Assembly (NCBI GenBank): GCA_937997955.1
Contig: CALLDR010000050.1
Location: 1 to 35,285 of the forward strand
DNA: 35,285 nt
Direction: 5' to 3'
DNA from: an uncultured Emergencia sp.
GTDB taxonomy: Bacteria > Bacillota > Clostridia > Peptostreptococcales > Anaerovoracaceae
Shown here: positions 1 through 7,485 of the stretch, piece by piece
Numbering within the stretch: position 1 is the first letter of the stretch
How the letters are laid out: the number at the start of each line of letters is the position of its first letter
Translations under genes and position numbers: made by a program
The notes under the pieces: generated by a model
Told to the model about the DNA's origin: nothing
The model's input: only the letters and a program-made list of their open reading frames with translations
The model's database searches: none

Positions 1-47
1 CTGTCATAGATTGTCTCACAGTTTTTTCCAATCGCGATGGCAGGCAG

Positions 48-77
48 AGTATACCCGAAGAGCACCGGCGTTGTCAA
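48..77 (-). promoter_or_regulatory. Sigma-70 promoter firing leftwards out of the window
   Basis: On the minus strand there is TTGACA (72-77), an 18-bp spacer and TATACT (48-53). Both hexamers are close to consensus. Transcription would begin near position 41 and leave the window, so it must serve a gene to the left that is not seen here. The rest of 1-300 shows no convincing gene: the short open frames overlap on both strands, lack ribosome-binding sites and resemble no family I recognise. Confidence 0.6.
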
Positions 78-300
78 CCCCCTTGTCGATTTTTAGTATT
101 TTTTTGCAGCTTTTTAGGGCTTTTTTGTATTTTACAGTTTTATACAGGCGCGTGACCTGCCGAAGCTTCATTGAACTGCCATCCGCAGCTACTAAATACA
201 AATCGAAGGCAATATGAATTTTCATGCTTTATTGCGAATAAATATTCTTCCCTTCCGCCCGCGATACTCCTTCCGGTGAGCCCAGGCATCCTGTCCTTTA

Positions 301-352
301 CACAAAAAGACTGCTTCCAAATCCCCATATGCCGCAGGATTCAGAAGCAGTC
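301..352 (-). terminator. Intrinsic terminator of thiC
   Basis: A perfect 9-bp inverted repeat, GACTGCTTC (309-317) and GAAGCAGTC (344-352), is extended inward by AATCC/GGATT after a small internal loop. On the minus strand it is followed by TTTTTGTG. It lies about 55 nt past the thiC stop codon. Confidence 0.85.
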
Positions 353-408
353 CTCATATTTCTCATATTTAAAGAAAGCAAGTTAAAGCAAGCGAAGCGG
401 GCCGGCCT

Positions 409-1716
409 TTACAGAATATCGATATGTTCACCGGCCAGAGCTTTGTTCATGCTGCGGACGGCGCAGAACTTGCCGCACATGGAGCAGGTGTCCTCATGCT
501 CCGGCTTTCTGTCGTCCCGGATAGCCTTTGCCGTCTCCGGATCGATGGCGCATGCCCACTGAGCCTCCCAGTCCAGCTCTCTGCGGGCGTCTGCCATGCG
601 GTCGTCCATCTCCCGGGCTCCGCGGACGCCCTTGGCGATATCGGCAGCGTGGGCCGCGATCTTTGACGCGATGATGCCCTGCTTTACATCTTCTACATTA
701 GGCAGCGCCAGATGCTCCGCCGGCGTCACATAACAGAGGAATGCCGCGCCGGAAGCCGCCGCGATGGCGCCGCCGATGGCAGATGTGATGTGATCGTAGC
801 CTGGCGCGATGTCGGTGACGATAGGCCCCAGCACGTAGAACGGTGCGCCGCTGCATATGGTCTGCTGCAGCTTCATGTTGGCCGCGATCTGATCCATCGG
901 CATGTGTCCCGGTCCTTCCACCATGACCTGCACGTCCTTTTCCCAGGCCCGCTTGGTCAGCTCTCCCAGGCGGACCAGCTCTTCGATCTGGCAGACGTCG
1001 GAACCGTCGGCAAGGCAGCCCGGACGGCAGGCGTCTCCCAGGGATATGGTCACGTCGTATTCCCTGCAGATGTCCAGGATCTCATCAAAGTATTCGTAGA
1101 ACGGGTTTTCCTCGCCGGTCATGGTCATCCACGCGAATACCAGGGAGCCGCCGCGGGAAACGATGTTCATCTTTCTCTTGTGTTTTTTGATCTGTTCGAT
1201 GGTCTTGCGGGTGATGCCGCAGTGAAGGGTTACGAAGTCCACGCCGTCTTCCGCGTGAAGTCTGACTACATCGATGAAGTCCTTCGCCGTCAAGGTATCC
1301 AGATCTCTTTGATAGTGGATAACGCTGTCGTAGACCGGCACGGTGCCGATCATGGCCGGGCACTGGCTGGTCAGCCTGCGGCGGAACGGAATGGTATCGC
1401 CGTGGGAGGACAGATCCATGATAGCGTGAGCCCCCATGTTGACGGCGGCCATAACCTTCTCCATCTCCACGTTCATATCCTTGCAGTCTCTGGAAACGCC
1501 CAAGTTGACGTTGATCTTGGTCTGCAGCATGGAACCGACCCCCTGAGGATCGATGCACTTGTGATTCTTGTTGGCGCAGATGGCCACCTTGCCGGACGCT
1601 ACCAGAGGCATCAGCTCTTCCACTGTCATCTGTTCCTTTTTCGCCACGCTCTCCAGCTCCGGCGTCACGATGCCTTTGCGGGCCGCCTCCATCTGTGTCG
1701 CATAATTTCTCATCAT
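409..1716 (-). CDS. thiC: Phosphomethylpyrimidine synthase ThiC
   Basis: ThiC converts 5-aminoimidazole ribotide to hydroxymethylpyrimidine phosphate in thiamine synthesis, using S-adenosylmethionine and a [4Fe-4S] cluster in the cytoplasm. The 435-residue protein has the family's conserved stretches: MDLSSHGDTIPFRR, SRGGSLVFAWM, SLGDACRPGC, EGPGHMPMDQI and near the C-terminus the cluster motif CSMCGKFC (CX2CX4C). The length matches the shorter bacterial form without the N-terminal extension. Two adjacent ATG codons (1716 and 1713) follow GGAG by 5 or 8 nt; I use the first. The open frame continues to 1866, but that part runs through the terminator hairpin of the leader and is not coding. The gene is monocistronic: its own promoter, TPP riboswitch and terminator surround it. 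No other thi gene is in the window. Confidence 0.97.
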   Translation of the reverse strand: MMRNYATQMEAARKGIVTPELESVAKKEQMTVEELMPLVASGKVAICANKNHKCIDPQGVGSMLQTKINVNLGVSRDCKDMNVEMEKVMAAVNMGAHAIMDLSSHGDTIPFRRRLTSQCPAMIGTVPVYDSVIHYQRDLDTLTAKDFIDVVRLHAEDGVDFVTLHCGITRKTIEQIKKHKRKMNIVSRGGSLVFAWMTMTGEENPFYEYFDEILDICREYDVTISLGDACRPGCLADGSDVCQIEELVRLGELTKRAWEKDVQVMVEGPGHMPMDQIAANMKLQQTICSGAPFYVLGPIVTDIAPGYDHITSAIGGAIAAASGAAFLCYVTPAEHLALPNVEDVKQGIIASKIAAHAADIAKGVRGAREMDDRMADARRELDWEAQWACAIDPETAKAIRDDRKPEHEDTCSMCGKFCAVRSMNKALAGEHIDIL

Positions 1717-1773
1717 CTTTTCTCCTTCCGAATCTCTTCTCGAATGATTGCATTGGACCGGCAGCCTTTCTTT

Positions 1774-1815
1774 TTCGGACTTCCTTCTTCGGACTTCCGC
1801 CTTCGGACGCCCGCC
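1774..1815 (-). repeat. Three tandem 14-bp repeats in the thiC leader
   Basis: On the plus strand three head-to-tail units begin with TTCGGACTTCC at 1774 and 1788 and TTCGGACGCCC at 1802. They lie between the leader terminator and the thiC ribosome-binding site, so they would be transcribed only when the riboswitch permits read-through. No function is evident. Confidence 0.6.
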
Positions 1816-1817
1816 CG

Positions 1818-1857
1818 AATAAAAACTGCCAATGTCCCCGCAGGTCCATTGGCAGTT
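1818..1857 (-). terminator. Riboswitch-controlled terminator upstream of thiC
   Basis: An 11-bp perfect inverted repeat (AACTGCCAATG at 1824-1834, CATTGGCAGTT at 1847-1857) has a 12-nt loop and is followed on the minus strand by TTTTTATT. It sits directly downstream of the TPP aptamer and about 100 nt before thiC, which is the arrangement of an expression platform that ends transcription when TPP is bound. Confidence 0.85.
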
Positions 1858-1870
1858 ATCACACACCGTA

Positions 1871-1960
1871 TTTCCCTACGTTGGCATTATCCAAATCAGG
1901 TTACAGGTCGAAGCAGTTGCAGCTTCCTCTCAGCCCACTTCTATGAGCTCCCTTTTTCAA
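1871..1960 (-). ncRNA. TPP riboswitch (THI element)
   Basis: Read on the minus strand the segment contains the diagnostic TPP aptamer pieces in order: GGGAGC, GGGCTGAGAGGAAGC, then ACCTGATTTGGATAATGCC and AACGTAGGGAAA. CTGAGA and GGATAATGCC...GTAGGGAA are the conserved thiamine-pyrophosphate contact elements. The gene it precedes is thiC, the commonest target of this riboswitch in bacteria. The hairpin with a T-run just downstream implies control by premature termination. Confidence 0.95.
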
Positions 1961-1985
1961 TTGCTTCCCAATTGATACTACAATT

Positions 1986-2014
1986 ATATTATCACTTCAG
2001 CGGGATCAATGCAA
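1986..2014 (-). promoter_or_regulatory. Promoter of the TPP riboswitch-thiC transcript
   Basis: Minus-strand TTGCAT (2009-2014), 17-bp spacer, TAATAT (1986-1991). An overlapping TATAAT at 1983-1988 is an alternative -10. It lies about 20-30 nt before the aptamer. Confidence 0.6.
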
Positions 2015-2047
2015 GCAACTTTTGCTCCATATCGACAGGCCTCATGA

Positions 2048-2091
2048 CAGCTGCATATCAGCTGCGCATCAGCCGCGCGTCAGCTGTACGG
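2048..2091. repeat. Four 11-bp tandem repeats
   Basis: Four consecutive units read CAGCTGCATAT, CAGCTGCGCAT, CAGCCGCGCGT and CAGCTGTACGG. They lie between the thiC promoter and the nrdJ stop codon. The period is close to one DNA helical turn. I see no intrinsic nrdJ terminator in this gap. Confidence 0.6.
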
Positions 2092-2161
2092 CCGGCCCCA
2101 CATAGCCCCGCATCTGTAAAGCCAGTGTCATGTCCTCCGGTCATCAGATCCGTCAGCCATA

Positions 2162-4459
2162 TCAGCCGCACTTAGAAAATCCGCAGTTTCTGCAGATGAC
2201 GCAGCCGCCCTCGTGCTCCACCACGTTGCCGCATTCCGGACAAACGTGAATCTCGCTGGAAGACGCCGGTATGATCGGGTGCTTCTGCGGCAAAGGCGTT
2301 TCCGTCGGCGGTTCATAGGACGCCTTCTCCCTCGGCTGTTCCTCTATGATCTTGGAAACCTTCATGATAACCCTGGCGATGGCGTCCGGGCAGGACGTAC
2401 AGCTCATGCCCTGCTGGCGGATGGTGGACGGGCAGCGGATGCCCTTCAGCTGGTCGTATACCTCCTGGATGGAGATGCCGCTGCGCAGGGCCACGGATAC
2501 CAGTCTCGCCGTAGCTTCGCTCTGGCTCGGGCAGCCGCCCGCTTTGCCGGTGCTGGTGAAGACCTCGCAGATGCCGTTTTCGTCATAGTTGGTCGTCACG
2601 TACAGGCTGCCGCATCCGATCTTCATCTTCTCGGTGAAGCCGCGGGTTACATCAGGACGCGGGCGAGGCTCGATATGTCCGTACCGCTCCTCCTGGCAGG
2701 ACGGGCACGCCGGAGCCGCCGCGGAGGAAGCCCCTTCCCGGTTCACCTTGCCGATATTGAGCACCTGCTCCTCCCTGCTGCCGTCGCGGTAGATGGTCAC
2801 GCCCTTGCAGCCCTCTTTGTAGGCCAGCAGATAGACGTCCCTGACCTCGCTCCTGGTGGCCTCCTTCGGGAAGTTGACCGTCTTTGACACGGCGTTGTCC
2901 GTGTGATGCTGGAAGGCCGCCTGCATTTTGATGTGGTCGACAGGCTTGATATCGTGAGAGCAGACGAAGACTCTTCTCACCTCTTCCGGTATCTCTTCGC
3001 AGTGGGCGACGGTGCCTTCCGCCGCGATCTTGCGCAGAAGCCGGTCGCTGTACAGTCCCAGCTCCTTCAGCTTTGCCGTAAGCACCGGATTGACCTCGAT
3101 CATCTCCGTGCCGTCCATGATGTTGCGGATGAACGCGTAAGCAAAGACAGGCTCCACACCGGAGGAACAGCCTCCGATGATGGACAGGGTTCCCGTCGGC
3201 GCGATGGTGGTTACCGTAGCGTTTCGCATGGCCGCGCCGTCCTTCAGCGTGCTGACAGAGAACAGCGGGAAGGTTCCCCTCTTTGCCGCCAGCCTGCTGC
3301 TGGCCGCGTGGCCCGCTGTATTGATATATCCCATGACACGTTCCGCCAGCTCTACGGCCTCCTCCGAGTTATATGGAATCCCCAGCATCAAAAGGGCGTC
3401 GGCCCAGCCCATGACGCCCAGGCCGATTTTGCGGGACGCCCGGGTTGTCTCCGCGATCTTGTCCAGCGGATAGTTGTTGGCGTCGATGACGTTGTCCAGG
3501 AAATGGACGGCCTGCTCCACCGTCTCTCCCAGCAGCCGGAAGTCGAACTCGTATCCGGTCAGCGTCTTCCTCAGCATCTTCACCAGGTTGATAGAGCCGA
3601 GATTGCAGCTTTCGTAAGGCAGCAGCGGCTGCTCGCCGCACGGGTTGGTACTTTCGATCTCACCCTGGGTCGGCGTCACATTGTCCCGGTTGAGCCTGTC
3701 CATGAAGATGATGCCCGGCTCTCCGTTCTTCCAGGCGTGGTCCACGATCATGTCGAAAACCTTTTCCGCGCTCAGGTGGCCTACGGCCTGCTTTGTCTTC
3801 GGATCGATCAGATCATAGTCGCTCTGATTCTCCACCGCCTCCATAAAAGCCTCCGTAATGCCTACGCTGATATTGAAATTGGTAATCTCCTTGTTGTCTG
3901 CCTTGCAGTTGATGAAGTCCAGAATGTCAGGATGGTCAATCCTGAGCACGCCCATGTTGGCGCCCCGTCTGGTGCCGCCCTGCTTGACAGCCTCCGTCGC
4001 CGCGTTGAAAACCTTCATAAAGCTGACAGGTCCGCTGGCTACGCCGCCTGTAGACCTGACCGCCGAACCGCTTTGACGCAGCCGTGAGAATGAGAATCCC
4101 GTACCGCCGCCGGACTTGTGGATCAGGGCCGCGTTCTTTACAGAATCAAAGATGGCCTCCATGCTGTCCTCTACAGGAAGCACGAAGCACGCTGAAAGCT
4201 GTCCCAGCGCCCTTCCCGCGTTCATCAGTGTCGGTGAATTAGGCAGAAAACGCAGGTCGGTCATCAGCGCGTAAAACTGATCGCTGAGGGCCCTGGTGTC
4301 CGCCGTATTGTCGTAGCTCGCGTCGACCGCCGCTATGGTATCGGATACCCTGCGGAACATTTGCTCCACAGTTTCCAGTACATTTCCATTTTCGTCCTTG
4401 CCCAGGTAGCGCTTTTCCAGCACCATCAGAGCATTTTTGCTTATCTCCTCTATCGCCAT
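2162..4459 (-). CDS. nrdJ: Adenosylcobalamin-dependent (class II) ribonucleotide reductase
   Basis: It reduces ribonucleotides to deoxyribonucleotides using a B12 radical and needs neither oxygen nor a second subunit. The 765-residue protein shows the class II active site NPCGEQPLLPYESCNLGSI: Asn272, Cys274 (thiyl radical), Glu276 and Cys285, with Cys91 as the other member of the redox pair. The spacing Asn-Cys-Glu and the 11-residue step to the second cysteine equal those known in the Lactobacillus enzyme. A GGGTGF segment, PTGT loop, a TSCPD-type domain (around residues 620-700) and a C-terminal zinc ribbon (CPECGN...CRNCGFSKCG) follow. The ATG at 4459 has AGGAGG 6-8 nt upstream; the in-frame ATG 18 nt earlier lacks one. 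No cobalamin riboswitch fits in the short upstream region; two NrdR-like boxes are there instead. Confidence 0.96.
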   Translation of the reverse strand: MAIEEISKNALMVLEKRYLGKDENGNVLETVEQMFRRVSDTIAAVDASYDNTADTRALSDQFYALMTDLRFLPNSPTLMNAGRALGQLSACFVLPVEDSMEAIFDSVKNAALIHKSGGGTGFSFSRLRQSGSAVRSTGGVASGPVSFMKVFNAATEAVKQGGTRRGANMGVLRIDHPDILDFINCKADNKEITNFNISVGITEAFMEAVENQSDYDLIDPKTKQAVGHLSAEKVFDMIVDHAWKNGEPGIIFMDRLNRDNVTPTQGEIESTNPCGEQPLLPYESCNLGSINLVKMLRKTLTGYEFDFRLLGETVEQAVHFLDNVIDANNYPLDKIAETTRASRKIGLGVMGWADALLMLGIPYNSEEAVELAERVMGYINTAGHAASSRLAAKRGTFPLFSVSTLKDGAAMRNATVTTIAPTGTLSIIGGCSSGVEPVFAYAFIRNIMDGTEMIEVNPVLTAKLKELGLYSDRLLRKIAAEGTVAHCEEIPEEVRRVFVCSHDIKPVDHIKMQAAFQHHTDNAVSKTVNFPKEATRSEVRDVYLLAYKEGCKGVTIYRDGSREEQVLNIGKVNREGASSAAAPACPSCQEERYGHIEPRPRPDVTRGFTEKMKIGCGSLYVTTNYDENGICEVFTSTGKAGGCPSQSEATARLVSVALRSGISIQEVYDQLKGIRCPSTIRQQGMSCTSCPDAIARVIMKVSKIIEEQPREKASYEPPTETPLPQKHPIIPASSSEIHVCPECGNVVEHEGGCVICRNCGFSKCG

Positions 4460-4471
4460 GTCTTCCTCCTC

Positions 4472-4487
4472 ATACAATATCTTTTGT
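4472..4487 (-). promoter_or_regulatory. NrdR-like box, proximal copy
   Basis: Minus-strand ACAAAAGATATTGTAT matches the published NrdR box pattern acaCwAtATaTwGtgt at 13 of 16 positions. It lies in the nrdJ leader, exactly 32 bp (about three helical turns) from the better copy at 4504-4519. Tandem boxes about 31-32 bp apart are the usual NrdR arrangement. Confidence 0.6.
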
Positions 4488-4497
4488 CTCGGTTTTT

Positions 4498-4526
4498 ATT
4501 ATATCACTATATCTAGTGGTCATCAA
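4498..4526 (-). promoter_or_regulatory. nrdJ promoter
   Basis: Minus-strand TTGATG (4521-4526), exactly 17 bp, TATAAT (4498-4503). The spacer is filled almost completely by an NrdR-like box, so a bound repressor would block RNA polymerase. Confidence 0.7.
4504..4519 (-). promoter_or_regulatory. NrdR-like box, distal copy
   Basis: Plus-strand TCACTATATCTAGTGG contains the near-palindrome CACTA-N4-TAGTG and fits the core CwATATaTwG of the NrdR box with one mismatch. It occupies the -35/-10 spacer of the nrdJ promoter. NrdR is the zinc-ribbon/ATP-cone repressor of ribonucleotide reductase genes; its gene is not in this window. Confidence 0.72.
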
Positions 4527-4555
4527 TGACAAATGCAACATTTTCTCATCTTCCA

Positions 4556-4583
4556 TTGACTTTTTTATTTTGTATATTATAAT
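4556..4583 (+). promoter_or_regulatory. Promoter of the MocR-family regulator gene
   Basis: TTGACT (4556-4561), 16-bp spacer, TATAAT (4578-4583), in an AT-rich tract. The distal NrdR-like box ends 37 bp upstream of this -35, so NrdR need not affect this direction. Confidence 0.65.
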
Positions 4584-4635
4584 AGGGATAAAATACGAGA
4601 ATTAAACATATACAGTTTAGAAAGGAAACCGAGAA

Positions 4636-6018
4636 ATGAAGCCGATCATGCTGCAATTTGAACCGCGCGGACTGACGCCGCTCTACATACAGTTATACCG
4701 CTATCTGAAGGAGGAGATCACCTGCGGCCGCATAGAGGCCGGAGAAAAGCTGCCGTCCCTGCGGCGGCTGTCCCGGGATCTGTCCATCAGCATCACCACC
4801 ACAGAACAGGCCTACAACCAGCTGCTGGTGGAGGGCTACATCACCAGCAAGCCCCAGTCCGGCTACTACGTGGCCTCTATCACGGGCAGCGGCATTTCAG
4901 GCAGCGCGGATCCTGCCGCCGCCTATGACTTTTCCACCTATACCTTTCACGAAAACGACTATAAGTACGACCTATCCTGCTTTGACTTCGGAAAGTGGAA
5001 AAAGTGCATGTCCCGGGTTCTGACGGACTATTCCCACATGCTCCTCTTTGAAAGCGACCCTCAGGGTGAGCCGGCCCTCCGCTACGAGATCTCAAAGTAC
5101 GTCTACAGCTCCCGGGGCGTCATCGCCGAGCCGGACCAGGTGGTTGTAGGCGCAGGCACCCAGCAGCTGACCACCCACCTCTGCCGTATCATGAAGCGCA
5201 GGGACATCGGCCACGTGGCTACGGAAGATCCGGGATATCTGCCGGTGCAGAACATCTTCCGCGACCACGGCTTTGCCATTACCAGGATCCCCGTAGCCGC
5301 CGACGGCATCAGGATCGAAAAGCTGCCGACCAATATCCCCTCCGCCGTTTACGTCAGCCCGTCCAACCAGTTCCCCACCGGTTCCGTCATGCCTGTAGGC
5401 AGACGCTACCAGCTGCTGGAATGGGCCAGAGAGAACGACAGCTTCATTCTGGAGGACGACTACGACAGCGAGCTCCGCTACTTCGGAAAGCCGGTGCCGG
5501 CCCTGCAGGGCCTGGACAGCGGCAGCAGGGTGGTCTACCTGGGTTCCTTCTCGTCGACCCTGTTCCCGGCGGTGAAGATCAGCTACATGGTCCTGCCGCC
5601 GGCCCTGATGGAAATCTGGCAATCCATGAAAAGCGACTACACCCAGACCTGTTCCAAGACGGAGCAGCTGACCCTGGCCCTCTTCATGGAGGACGGCCTG
5701 TACTACACCAACATAAAAAAACTGCGCAGTCTCTACGCCCAAAAGCTGCAGACCGCGCAGGCCGCCTTCTCCCGCTACGGCAGCGGATTCGCCACACCGA
5801 CCAATACCAACTCCGGCATCAACATCATACTGAAGGTCCGCACCCGCAAGGACCCCGCCGATCTGTGCCAGGCCGCCGCATCCATCGGGCTCAACGTCCT
5901 GCCCGCCGCCAGCCTGACGGACCAGGACACCGCCGCGCTGATCTTCTACTACAACCAGATCCCCCTGGAAGACATGGAAGAAAGCATCTGTGAGATGATC
6001 CGGCTATGGCAGGAGTAG
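4636..6018 (+). CDS. MocR/PdxR-type GntR regulator with aminotransferase-like domain
   Basis: This 460-residue protein joins an N-terminal GntR winged helix-turn-helix (about residues 10-78, PLYIQLYRYLKEEI through EKLPSLRRLSRDLSIS and GYITSKPQSGYYV) to a fold-type I PLP aminotransferase-like domain (about 115-455). The likely PLP lysine is Lys314 in SSTLFPAVKISYM; the DDYDSELRY and VYVSPSNQFPTG motifs are also typical. Members sense PLP or an amino-acid adduct and control vitamin B6, GABA, taurine or D-alanine genes; some act on a divergent neighbour. Here the divergent neighbour is nrdJ, which is not a known target type, so its regulon is unclear. AAAGGA lies about 10 nt before the ATG. No terminator is evident between its stop and the convergent apbE stop 63 bp away. 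Confidence 0.9.
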   Translation: MKPIMLQFEPRGLTPLYIQLYRYLKEEITCGRIEAGEKLPSLRRLSRDLSISITTTEQAYNQLLVEGYITSKPQSGYYVASITGSGISGSADPAAAYDFSTYTFHENDYKYDLSCFDFGKWKKCMSRVLTDYSHMLLFESDPQGEPALRYEISKYVYSSRGVIAEPDQVVVGAGTQQLTTHLCRIMKRRDIGHVATEDPGYLPVQNIFRDHGFAITRIPVAADGIRIEKLPTNIPSAVYVSPSNQFPTGSVMPVGRRYQLLEWARENDSFILEDDYDSELRYFGKPVPALQGLDSGSRVVYLGSFSSTLFPAVKISYMVLPPALMEIWQSMKSDYTQTCSKTEQLTLALFMEDGLYYTNIKKLRSLYAQKLQTAQAAFSRYGSGFATPTNTNSGINIILKVRTRKDPADLCQAAASIGLNVLPAASLTDQDTAALIFYYNQIPLEDMEESICEMIRLWQE

Positions 6019-6081
6019 CTCCATCAAAGGGTGTCCGTCGGGGCTTTCTCCAAATGTCACGGTCCTGCGGCGTTTGAAACG

Positions 6082-7095
6082 TCATTCGTTCCATTCCATG
6101 CCGCTGGTCTTGGTCAGTCCGCCGTCCTTGTCGATAAAGACAGCCTCCACGCCGTCGACGCTTTCAATAAACTTCATGCCTTCCTCCACGCCCAGCATCA
6201 GGCAGATGGTGGACATGGCGTCGCAGTCGGCGGAATGACCCAGGCCGCCTACCAGCGTTACCCCGGCCACGTCCGTATCCGCCGGCCAGCCGGTCTCCAC
6301 ATCTAAAATGTGGTGATAGTATTTGCCGTCCTTTTCAAAGCCCCGCTCGTAGATGCCGGAAGTCACCACCGTGGCGTCCCCTACGAATACAGATCCGACG
6401 ATCTCCCCGCTGTCTGTAAAAGGCTTTTCCACGCCGATCTGAAACTGATCGCCGCCTTTGTCGCCGATGGCTATGATGTTGCCTCCGAAGTTGACGATGG
6501 CGTCGGTGACGCCCAGCTCCTGAAGCTTTTCCGCGGCCTTGTCGCCGACATAGCCTTTTCCGATGCCGCCCAGGGTGATCTCAGCCCGGGGATCTCCCAG
6601 AGAGATGGAATTGCCTTCAACCTTGACCTGACGGTAGTCCACCCCCTCCATGGCCTCCTCCACGTCAGCCTCCGAAGGGACTTCATGCTCCTCGCTGTGA
6701 AAATCCCACAGGTCCGTCACCTTTCCTACGGTGATGTCAAACTTGCCGCCGGAAATGTCGCCGTATTCCAGCGCCTTTTTCACGATCTCCACCGTCCGCG
6801 GATCGCAGTCCACGCTTTCTCCTCCCGCGTGGTTGATCCGATAGATGTCAGAGCCCTCCACTGTGGCGCTGATCAGAGCCTCGTATTCCGCGCACAGGGC
6901 GAAGGCCTCGTCGATGGCGGCTCCCGCCTTCTCTTCGCTCATATCCTCCATATCGTAGACCGTGATCTTGCAGATGGTGTCCATATAATAGCTGGTCTTC
7001 TCTACCTTTTCCGTCTTTTCGCTGCACCCGGTCTGTGATATAATAAGGGCAGCGGTCAAAACCGCGCACATTACAAAAGATAAAAATTTTCTCAT
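6082..7095 (-). CDS. apbE: FAD:protein FMN transferase, lipoprotein
   Basis: ApbE attaches FMN from FAD to a Ser/Thr of exported or membrane flavoproteins such as RnfG, RnfD and extracellular electron-transfer proteins. The 337-residue protein begins with a lipoprotein signal (MRKFLSFVMCAVL..., cysteine at residue 24 after SQTG), then YYMDTICKITVYD, the GGIGKGYVGD segment, the NFGGNIIAIG motif and the GDATVVTSGIYER stretch, all characteristic. The open frame extends 160 codons upstream, but those codons are antisense to the neighbouring gene; ATG 7095 has a GAGG site and starts the signal peptide. It is divergent from the NusG-domain-II gene with only 18 bp between start codons, so each promoter must lie within the other gene. 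Likely clients in this window are RnfD and RnfG, both with flavinylation motifs. Confidence 0.93.
   Translation of the reverse strand: MRKFLSFVMCAVLTAALIISQTGCSEKTEKVEKTSYYMDTICKITVYDMEDMSEEKAGAAIDEAFALCAEYEALISATVEGSDIYRINHAGGESVDCDPRTVEIVKKALEYGDISGGKFDITVGKVTDLWDFHSEEHEVPSEADVEEAMEGVDYRQVKVEGNSISLGDPRAEITLGGIGKGYVGDKAAEKLQELGVTDAIVNFGGNIIAIGDKGGDQFQIGVEKPFTDSGEIVGSVFVGDATVVTSGIYERGFEKDGKYYHHILDVETGWPADTDVAGVTLVGGLGHSADCDAMSTICLMLGVEEGMKFIESVDGVEAVFIDKDGGLTKTSGMEWNE
7036..7044 (+). promoter_or_regulatory. Possible extended -10 for the 7114-9800 unit
   Basis: TGATATAAT (TG-N-TATAAT) at 7036-7044 lies inside the antisense of the apbE signal-peptide region, about 70 nt before the ATG at 7114. 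No good -35 is present, as often with extended -10 promoters. Confidence 0.4.
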
Positions 7096-7113
7096 AGATA
7101 CCTCGGAGTTTTC

Positions 7114-7485
7114 ATGTTCAAATTTATTAAAAAAGCCGATATCGTACTGTTCGTCGTCCTGGTCGCAGCCGGACTGGCGTTGTCGTGGCTCTCCGTCCGG
7201 GACGCGGGCGCGGGCCAGAAGGTCGTCGTCACAGCGGACGGCCAGCTTTACGGCACCTACGATCTTTTTCAGGATCAGGAGATCATCGTCGAACAAAACG
7301 ATCACATCAATAAGATTACCATAAAAGACGGCCAGGTGCAAATGTCTTATTCCGACTGCAAAAATCAAATTTGTGTCGAAGACGGCAAAATCAGCAGGAC
7401 CAACCAGAGCATCGTCTGCCTGCCTAACAAGGTCGTAGTCGAGATCACCGGCGGAGAGGAGGAGTTCGATGCTGTCGCGCAGTAA
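7114..7485 (+). CDS. Membrane-anchored NusG domain II protein (EetA-like)
   Basis: A 123-residue protein with one N-terminal membrane segment (residues 9-27) and an exported NusG-domain-II fold. The family's signature is plain: SDCKNQICVEDGKI followed by IVCLPNKVVVEI, with three conserved cysteines. Such proteins have no role in transcription; they occur next to Gx-type membrane proteins, Rnf clusters and ApbE in Firmicutes. From memory, the pair resembles EetA/EetB of the Listeria and Enterococcus flavin-based extracellular electron-transfer locus. Exact function is unknown. The start follows CGGAG by 6 nt, and the gene overlaps the next one by 17 bp, indicating a shared transcript. Confidence 0.8.
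   Translation: MFKFIKKADIVLFVVLVAAGLALSWLSVRDAGAGQKVVVTADGQLYGTYDLFQDQEIIVEQNDHINKITIKDGQVQMSYSDCKNQICVEDGKISRTNQSIVCLPNKVVVEITGGEEEFDAVAQ

Noticed and set aside
16..225. Open frames on both strands near the left end (69 codons minus, 68 plus)
   Set aside because: They overlap each other and a strong outward promoter, have no good ribosome-binding sites, and resemble no family.
712..2175. 487-codon plus-strand frame opposite thiC
   Set aside because: It is the shadow of thiC and its riboswitch; it has no ribosome-binding site and its translation is low-complexity rich in His, Arg and Asp, typical of antisense frames in GC-rich genes.
2903..4087. 394-codon plus-strand frame opposite nrdJ
   Set aside because: Antisense of the well-supported class II RNR; no start signal and no recognisable domain.
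4478..4635. Cobalamin riboswitch before nrdJ
   Set aside because: The space is too small for the roughly 200-nt aptamer and no B12-box string is present; NrdR-like boxes explain the region better.
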